Assembly: GCA_016793465.1 (NCBI GenBank)
Contig: JAEUJW010000051.1
Coordinates: 1-28,695, forward strand
Direction of reading: 5' to 3'
DNA: 28,695 nt
DNA from: Myxococcales bacterium
Lineage (GTDB): Bacteria; Myxococcota; Polyangia; Nannocystales; Nannocystaceae
Shown here in pieces: positions 25,101-28,695 of the stretch. The notes beneath the pieces are model-generated. The model was not told where the DNA came from. It searched no databases and was given only the letters and a program-made list of their open reading frames with translations. The stretch's first letter is position 1. Each line of letters starts with the position of its first letter. Position numbers and translations under genes: made by a program.

Positions 25101-28100
25101 CGAGCTGGTGTCGGACGCGGCCCCGGCGAGCTGCGAGGTCGCGGTCGACAAGGCCGGCAGCTACACCGTGCGCGCCGAGCTCAGCGACCCGAAGGGCAAC
25201 AAGGCGCTGACGCGCCACACGCTGTACGTGTACGGCAAGGACGCGGTGGTCTGGGATCAGGACCAGCGGCGCGTCGACCTCGTGCCCGACAAGCGGACCT
25301 ACGAGCCGGGCGAGGAGGCGACGATCCTGCTGCGCTCGCCGTTCGACAGGGCGCGCGGGCTGGCGCTGATCGAGCGCGAGGGCATCGTCACGCACCAGCT
25401 GCTGACGATCGAGGGCGGCGCGGGCACGCTGAAGGTGCCGCTCGACGAGTCGATGATCCCCGGGGTCAACGTGGCGGTGGTGCTGACGCGCGGGCGCGTC
25501 GACATCCCGGGCGCGCCGCCGGATCAGGACCTCGGGCGGCCGGCGGTGGCCTCGGGTCAGCTCGACCTGACGATCGCCTCGACGCGCAAGAAGATCGCCC
25601 TCGAGCTGAAGACGGACCGCCCGGAGGTCGCGCCGAAGGACACGCTGAAGCTCGAGATCCAGGCCCGCGACGCGTCCGCGGCCGGACGCGACGCGGCGGT
25701 CGCGATCATGGTGGTCGACGAGGGCGTGCTGTCGCTGATGAACTACCAGACCCCGGACCCGCTGGCGTTCTTCCACCACGCGCGCAGCGCGGGGGTCAGC
25801 CTGTTCGACCTGCGCCAGTTCCTGCTGGCGCGCACGGCCGACGACGCGATGTCGCCGGAGGAGCAGACCAGGAGCGAGCTCGACAACCGCAAGTCGCCGA
25901 AGGCGGCCAACGGCCACGCGCGCTACGACGACGCCGAGCCGATGAAGGAGCGGAGCTCGGCCCCGGGCGGGGGGGCGCCGCCGCCGGCGCCGATGGCCAC
26001 CGTGGCCCCGACCACGCCGGTGGCGCAGGCGATGCCGATGGAGGAGAAGGCCGACAAGAAGAAGAGCGGGGGCAAGGACGTCGCGGAACTCGACGGCAAC
26101 GTGGCCATGAACCAGCCGGTCTCGCTGCGCACGCTGTTCGCGGCGACGGCCTACTTCAACCCGGAGGTGCGGCTCGGCGACGACGGCATGGCGGAGATCG
26201 AGATCCCGATGCCGGAGAACCTGACGACCTTCCGGGTGATGGCGGTCGCGGTCGACCCCAAGAGCCCGGACCAGTTCGGCTCGGCCGAGACGCAGGTCAA
26301 GGTCCGCAAGCCGATCATGCTGCGCCCGTCGCTGCCGCGCTTCGCCAACTTCGGCGACAGCTTCCAGGGCTCGGTGATGGTCGACAACCAGACCGACGCG
26401 GACCAGGCGATCGTGGTCGGCACGCGCGGGACCAACGTGGTGCTCGGCGGCGCCACCGAGGTGCCGATCGAGGTGCCGGCCGGGCAGTCGCGCGAGGTCC
26501 GCTTCCCGATGGCGGTCGACCGCGTGGGCACGATGCGCCTGCAGTTCGCGGCGCTCAGCAACGGCGGCCGCGACGCGACCGAGGTGTCGCTGCCGGTGCT
26601 GTACCCGGCGACCCGCCAGGCGTTCGCCGACTACGGGGTGACCGACGGCTCGGTGAGCCGCGCGATCAAGGTGCCGGAGGGCATGCTCCCGGGCTTCGGC
26701 GGGCTCGACGTCAGCCTGTCGTCGACCGCGCTGACGGGCCTCGAGGACGCGGTCGAGTGGCTGGTCGGCTACCGCTACGAGTGCACCGAGCAGCTCGCCA
26801 GCCGCCTGCTGCCGATCTTCGTGCTCGGGCCGATCCTCGAGCAGTTCCCGATCGCCGACACCAAGGACCTGGCGAAGCGCCAGCTGCTGGCCACCGGCGG
26901 CATCGGCAAGCTGCTGACCCGCCAGAACTACGACGGCGGGTTCCGCTACTGGGACACGTCCGACCGCAGCTCGCCGTACCTGTCGGCGTGGGCGACGTTC
27001 GCCCTGCTCGAGGGCAAGAAGGCCGGCTTCAAGGTCGACGAGGACGCGATCGCCCGGGCCATGCGCTACCTCGAGAACTTCGTGCGCTACGGCGAGTCGA
27101 CGCCGTGGGGCCGCTACTACGACGACACCAGCCGGACGTTCGCGCTGTGGCTGCTGAGCCGCGAGGGCAGCGGCGGCGAGCTGTTCGACACCATGTGGGC
27201 CCAGCGCGGCAACGTGCCGCTGTACGCGCGCGCGCAGCTGATGTCGGCGGCCGAGAGGTTCGGCCGCTCGCGCGAGCGCGGGATCCTCGAGAAGGAGTTC
27301 CGCGCGCGCGTGACCGAGACGGCCAAGACGGCCCACTTCGTCGAGTCGAAGTCGGAGGTCGAGTCGGACGGGCTGCAGCTGCTCATGCACTCGGACGTGC
27401 AGACCGACGCGATCGCGCTGATGGCGATGCTCGAGCTGACGCCCGACGACCCGCTGCTGCCGAAGGTGATGGCGGGCATCATGGACGACCGCGACCCCCA
27501 GAAGGGCGGGCAGTGGGGCACGACGCACGCCAACGCGTGGGCCCTGCTGGCGGCCAGCCGCTACTTCACGACGGTGGAGAAGGAGGTGCCCGACTACGTG
27601 GCCCGCATCTGGCTCGACACGGCGTTCGCCGGCGAGCAGTCGTTCAAGGGCCGCAGCATGACGGTGACCGAGCAGCAGGTGCCGATGGCCCGCTTGATGA
27701 AGGAGCAGCCGAAGGAGGTGCTGCTGGCCAAGGACGGGCCCGGCAAGCTGTACTACCGCCTGGGCCTGCGCTACGCGCCCGCCGACCTGGCGATGAAGGC
27801 GGAGGAGCAGGGCTTCACGGTGTCACGCACGTACGAGCCGCTGGCCCAGGGCGGCGACACGCCGGACCCCGAGTCGGTGAAGCGCCTGCCCGACGGGACG
27901 TGGGAGATCAAGGCGGGCGCGCTTGTCCGCGTGAACCTGACGCTGGTCGCCAAGGACCGCGCGAACTTCGTGGTCGTCGACGACCCGCTGCCGGCCGGCT
28001 TCGAGGGCCAAAACTCGAAGTTCGCGACGACGCTGCAGGACGTGACCGGCGGGGTGAACAACACGTCGGTCGACCGCGGCGACATCTGGGGGACGGGCGA

Positions 28101-28332
28101 GCGCGGCTGGTGGTACTGGCGCTGGTGGTGGTCGTTCTCCCACACCGAGCTGCGTGACGACCGCATGCTGCTGTTCGCCAACCACCTGCCGGCGGGCGTG
28201 TACACGTACAGCTATACGGCGCGGGCCACGTCGATCGGCGAGTTCCAGCTGCCGCCGGTGCACGCGGAGGCGATGTACATGCCAGAGCTGTTCGGGCACT
28301 CGGCGTCTTCCAGGGTGCGCGTCGTCGAGTAG
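22108..28332 (+). CDS. Bacterial alpha-2-macroglobulin lipoprotein with thioester
   Basis: The protein is 2074 aa. A type II signal peptide ends in the lipobox LAATGC (Cys26). Successive macroglobulin-type domains follow, including FYTEREPHKPGETVHLSGVLRE and VVDEGVLSLMNYQTPDPLAFF. A Gly/Pro/Ala/Lys-rich disordered segment lies at about 1284-1325, where bait regions occur. The A2M domain follows, with YFNPEVRLGDDGMAEIEIPMPENL. The thioester motif CTEQ is intact at 1559-1562 (RYECTEQLASR), followed by the alpha/alpha thioester-domain toroid. A C-terminal receptor-like domain has VVDDPLPAGFEG and HTELRDDR. Bacterial A2Ms trap attacking proteases at the periplasmic face. It is about 420 aa longer than E. 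coli YfhM, mainly before the thioester. The usual pbpC partner is not in the window. ATG 22108 starts the signal peptide. Confidence 0.95.
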   Translation: MRRLSRLSLGSASLSVLSLMLAATGCTSTTPPPPVDNAESQREAPRLDLWAGVPPIEAEAGDIAAELLPVPGPQPPPSVSQKVELPFPPPAPPSKQTQDRADDGPLQVLRTSPTEKEPGQVGAVSAVFNHAMVPLASVDDLKLQRSPLAISPQPPGRFRWLGTQMIAFEPAGRMPFSTTYTATVAAGETATDGAALAKPVSWQFSTPLLAIESAQPSEYDQAELEPTVIVRFNQDVQADALVAALRLAGGGDQVAVSAVPQAQWSSLPEPHRSAAMAGRAERTLVLKPQGQLRPDTQYTLTIPPGAYGEGPNPSKALTTKFRTYPPLRLTAPNCKDPYAYSCTASGVTIEASTPVVDDPELAQKVRVSPAVEDLEVSGGGGITLGGKFRGLGTYTIEVDAGVRDVYGQTLQRPWRGTVTLRPLDPALQIDGVTRDPVVLEPSHRGVLDLKATGLTDVEVRSYAFGPDALRATLQQRSGYYDEEWMPLLPESSAKSFAVSQSRAETMTLPLATREMGVGPGNFLLVGARSNKVGDYDWKYRLNLNYLVEVTRLGVTAALDGDSGVVLVTDIETGEPLQGVQLGLWEVGRDAPEWSGTSDASGAATLTHGRMNNQPFILARLQGDAAYVPLHSPIDGSWSSWQYDSGETEPRAFFYTEREPHKPGETVHLSGVLREETRGPQGGVQMYRADIEADYVVNGPRGHEVAKGKAKITPFGTFSVDIPIPADSDLGSYGFRLEMPSGIFAGARTFYHSFAVEEYRTPEFEVKVARESEATLVYGDTLAAEVRANYLHGAPMVGAAVSYTLRRSDTSFRPPGSENEAFSFGPNPVPTWWRPYYGPYGGFGGGDVLVKQGAGETDASGEFAVSHLLQAREQPWGVKPPLAPAKEEDKKGPPDPPPSGTYTLEAQVTDQNRQAIAGRQSFVVHPASEYAGVRTDRSVYKEGETARIEAVVVDVAGARVKDRAVKVSLVRSETKRTAVEDKGKWSYKYETADVSVGGCELVSDAAPASCEVAVDKAGSYTVRAELSDPKGNKALTRHTLYVYGKDAVVWDQDQRRVDLVPDKRTYEPGEEATILLRSPFDRARGLALIEREGIVTHQLLTIEGGAGTLKVPLDESMIPGVNVAVVLTRGRVDIPGAPPDQDLGRPAVASGQLDLTIASTRKKIALELKTDRPEVAPKDTLKLEIQARDASAAGRDAAVAIMVVDEGVLSLMNYQTPDPLAFFHHARSAGVSLFDLRQFLLARTADDAMSPEEQTRSELDNRKSPKAANGHARYDDAEPMKERSSAPGGGAPPPAPMATVAPTTPVAQAMPMEEKADKKKSGGKDVAELDGNVAMNQPVSLRTLFAATAYFNPEVRLGDDGMAEIEIPMPENLTTFRVMAVAVDPKSPDQFGSAETQVKVRKPIMLRPSLPRFANFGDSFQGSVMVDNQTDADQAIVVGTRGTNVVLGGATEVPIEVPAGQSREVRFPMAVDRVGTMRLQFAALSNGGRDATEVSLPVLYPATRQAFADYGVTDGSVSRAIKVPEGMLPGFGGLDVSLSSTALTGLEDAVEWLVGYRYECTEQLASRLLPIFVLGPILEQFPIADTKDLAKRQLLATGGIGKLLTRQNYDGGFRYWDTSDRSSPYLSAWATFALLEGKKAGFKVDEDAIARAMRYLENFVRYGESTPWGRYYDDTSRTFALWLLSREGSGGELFDTMWAQRGNVPLYARAQLMSAAERFGRSRERGILEKEFRARVTETAKTAHFVESKSEVESDGLQLLMHSDVQTDAIALMAMLELTPDDPLLPKVMAGIMDDRDPQKGGQWGTTHANAWALLAASRYFTTVEKEVPDYVARIWLDTAFAGEQSFKGRSMTVTEQQVPMARLMKEQPKEVLLAKDGPGKLYYRLGLRYAPADLAMKAEEQGFTVSRTYEPLAQGGDTPDPESVKRLPDGTWEIKAGALVRVNLTLVAKDRANFVVVDDPLPAGFEGQNSKFATTLQDVTGGVNNTSVDRGDIWGTGERGWWYWRWWWSFSHTELRDDRMLLFANHLPAGVYTYSYTARATSIGEFQLPPVHAEAMYMPELFGHSASSRVRVVE

Positions 28333-28341
28333 CTCTCCCTT

Positions 28342-28376
28342 CCGCGGAGCTCTCGTTCTCGGGGCTCGCTCCGCGG
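28342..28376 (+). terminator. Hairpin after A2M
   Basis: A 9 bp perfect inverted repeat (CCGCGGAGC at 28342-28350 with GCTCCGCGG at 28368-28376) has a 17 base loop and begins 9 bases past the A2M stop. No T-run follows, so it may be a 3' mRNA-stabilising stem or a weak terminator. Confidence 0.45.
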
Positions 28377-28381
28377 TGCTC

Positions 28382-28453
28382 GTGGGCGCGTGCTCGGGGA
28401 CGCGGGTGGGCGCGTGCTCGAGCACGCGGGTGGGCGCGTGCTCGAGCACGCGG
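28382..28453. repeat. Three 24-base tandem repeats with an 18-base palindrome
   Basis: Contiguous 24-base units start at 28382, 28406 and 28430. The second and third contain the perfect 18-base palindrome CGCGTGCTCGAGCACGCG; the first has two differences. They are directly followed by ACGCGGGGCTCGG, the 13-mer also present inverted in the left-flank repeats. No gene is visible in 28333-28695. Confidence 0.85.
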
Positions 28454-28491
28454 GGCTCGGACTGTGAGGGCGGGCGACGGGAGGGCCGACG

Positions 28492-28537
28492 GCTGTGGGT
28501 CCCTCACGACGGCGGTCCCCCCTCATGGCACGTGCTC
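28492..28537 (+). repeat. Conserved intergenic block, right copy
   Basis: This is the reverse-complement counterpart of 1-44, sharing runs of 14, 9 and 11 bases in order. It lies 160 bases downstream of the A2M gene in the same gene-relative orientation as the left copy, after a set of tandem repeats. Its end contains the palindrome GCACGTGC. Confidence 0.75.
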
Positions 28538-28581
28538 GCCGCTCGGTCCGCCGCGAGACCCTCACTGCTGAAAGCCACCTG

Positions 28582-28611
28582 CCGAGGGGCCCCCTGGGCG
28601 GGGGCTCTCGG
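28582..28611. repeat. Strong GC hairpin near right edge
   Basis: A stem of about 12 bp with one bulged G and one G-T pair (CCGAGGGGCCCCC against GGGGGCTCTCGG) closes on a 5 base loop. No T-run follows. An interrupted palindrome CGGGAT-TG-ATCCCG follows at 28654-28667, which could be a regulator site for a gene beyond the edge. The remaining sequence to 28695 shows nothing recognisable. Confidence 0.5.
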
Positions 28612-28695
28612 CCGCTGCGCGGGGCGGCAACCAGGCCAGGGGGACGGACTACGCGGGATTGATCCCGGCGGCTGCGCGCGCGCCACGAGGACTCC

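Noticed and set aside
21651..28157. Open frames of about 2168 aa (plus, another frame) and 1898 aa (minus, 21832-27528) across the A2M gene
   Set aside because: They are Arg/Ala/Gly/Pro-rich with no domain motifs. They arise because the high G+C third positions of the A2M gene remove stop codons from the other frames.
28504..28686. 60-residue minus-strand frame at the right edge
   Set aside because: Pro/Arg/Ala-rich and crossing a strong GC hairpin and the repeat block, with no sign of coding constraint.

Overview
The window is very GC-rich, with coding bias towards G/C in third codon positions, many GTG starts, and long spurious open frames on both strands. The gene set points to a myxobacterium (phylum Myxococcota). 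There is a secreted cysteine-rich protein with a hydrophobic tail ending in five arginines, like MYXO-CTERM sorting signals. There are also several lipoproteins with long Asp/Ser/Thr linkers, a Hanks-type Ser/Thr kinase with a C-terminal AgmX/TonB-like domain, and an OmpA lipoprotein with thrombospondin type-3 repeats. A Nannocystis-like lineage is my guess; I cannot confirm it from the sequence. I recognise no rRNA, tRNA, CRISPR array, insertion sequence or phage gene.

Layout. 1-306: non-coding, with 46-47 bp tandem repeats and a block that reappears at the far end of the window. 307-2551 (minus): PspA/IM30 protein followed by a polytopic GT-C-like membrane protein. 2627-3778 (plus): DNA polymerase III delta' (holB), transcribed divergently from pspA. 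3879-5161 (minus): Cys-rich secreted protein, translationally coupled to a small HAD phosphatase. 5279-7584 (minus): tatD, an isolated ribosomal protein L3 gene with its own sigma70-type promoter, and rlmE. 7624-9258 (minus): Ser/Thr kinase. 9448-12212 (minus): ygiQ-type radical SAM protein and a lipoprotein gene ending in a good intrinsic terminator. 12287-13072 (plus): an orphan iron/heme-type ABC ATPase whose 3' end overlaps the convergent OmpA lipoprotein gene. 13978-17628 (minus): a tight operon of two paralogous eight-cysteine lipoproteins, a HEAT-repeat protein, a SRPBCC protein and a hypothetical protein. 17664-18825 (minus): a DUF962/Mpo1-like membrane protein and a 2OG-Fe(II) oxygenase. 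18874-19617 (plus): pdxJ. 19706-21778 (minus): two paralogous coiled-coil proteins. 22108-28332 (plus): a 2074-residue alpha-2-macroglobulin lipoprotein with an intact CxEQ thioester motif. 28333-28695: non-coding repeats.

Two themes stand out. One is translation and replication housekeeping (holB, rplC, rlmE, tatD, pdxJ). The other is envelope and surface biology (PspA, GT-C protein, OmpA, five lipoproteins, Cys-rich surface protein, A2M). The best candidates for something undescribed are the twin coiled-coil gene pair, the twin eight-Cys lipoprotein operon, the displaced L3 gene, and a composite 3'-flank repeat present at both window ends in the same orientation relative to the gene it follows.
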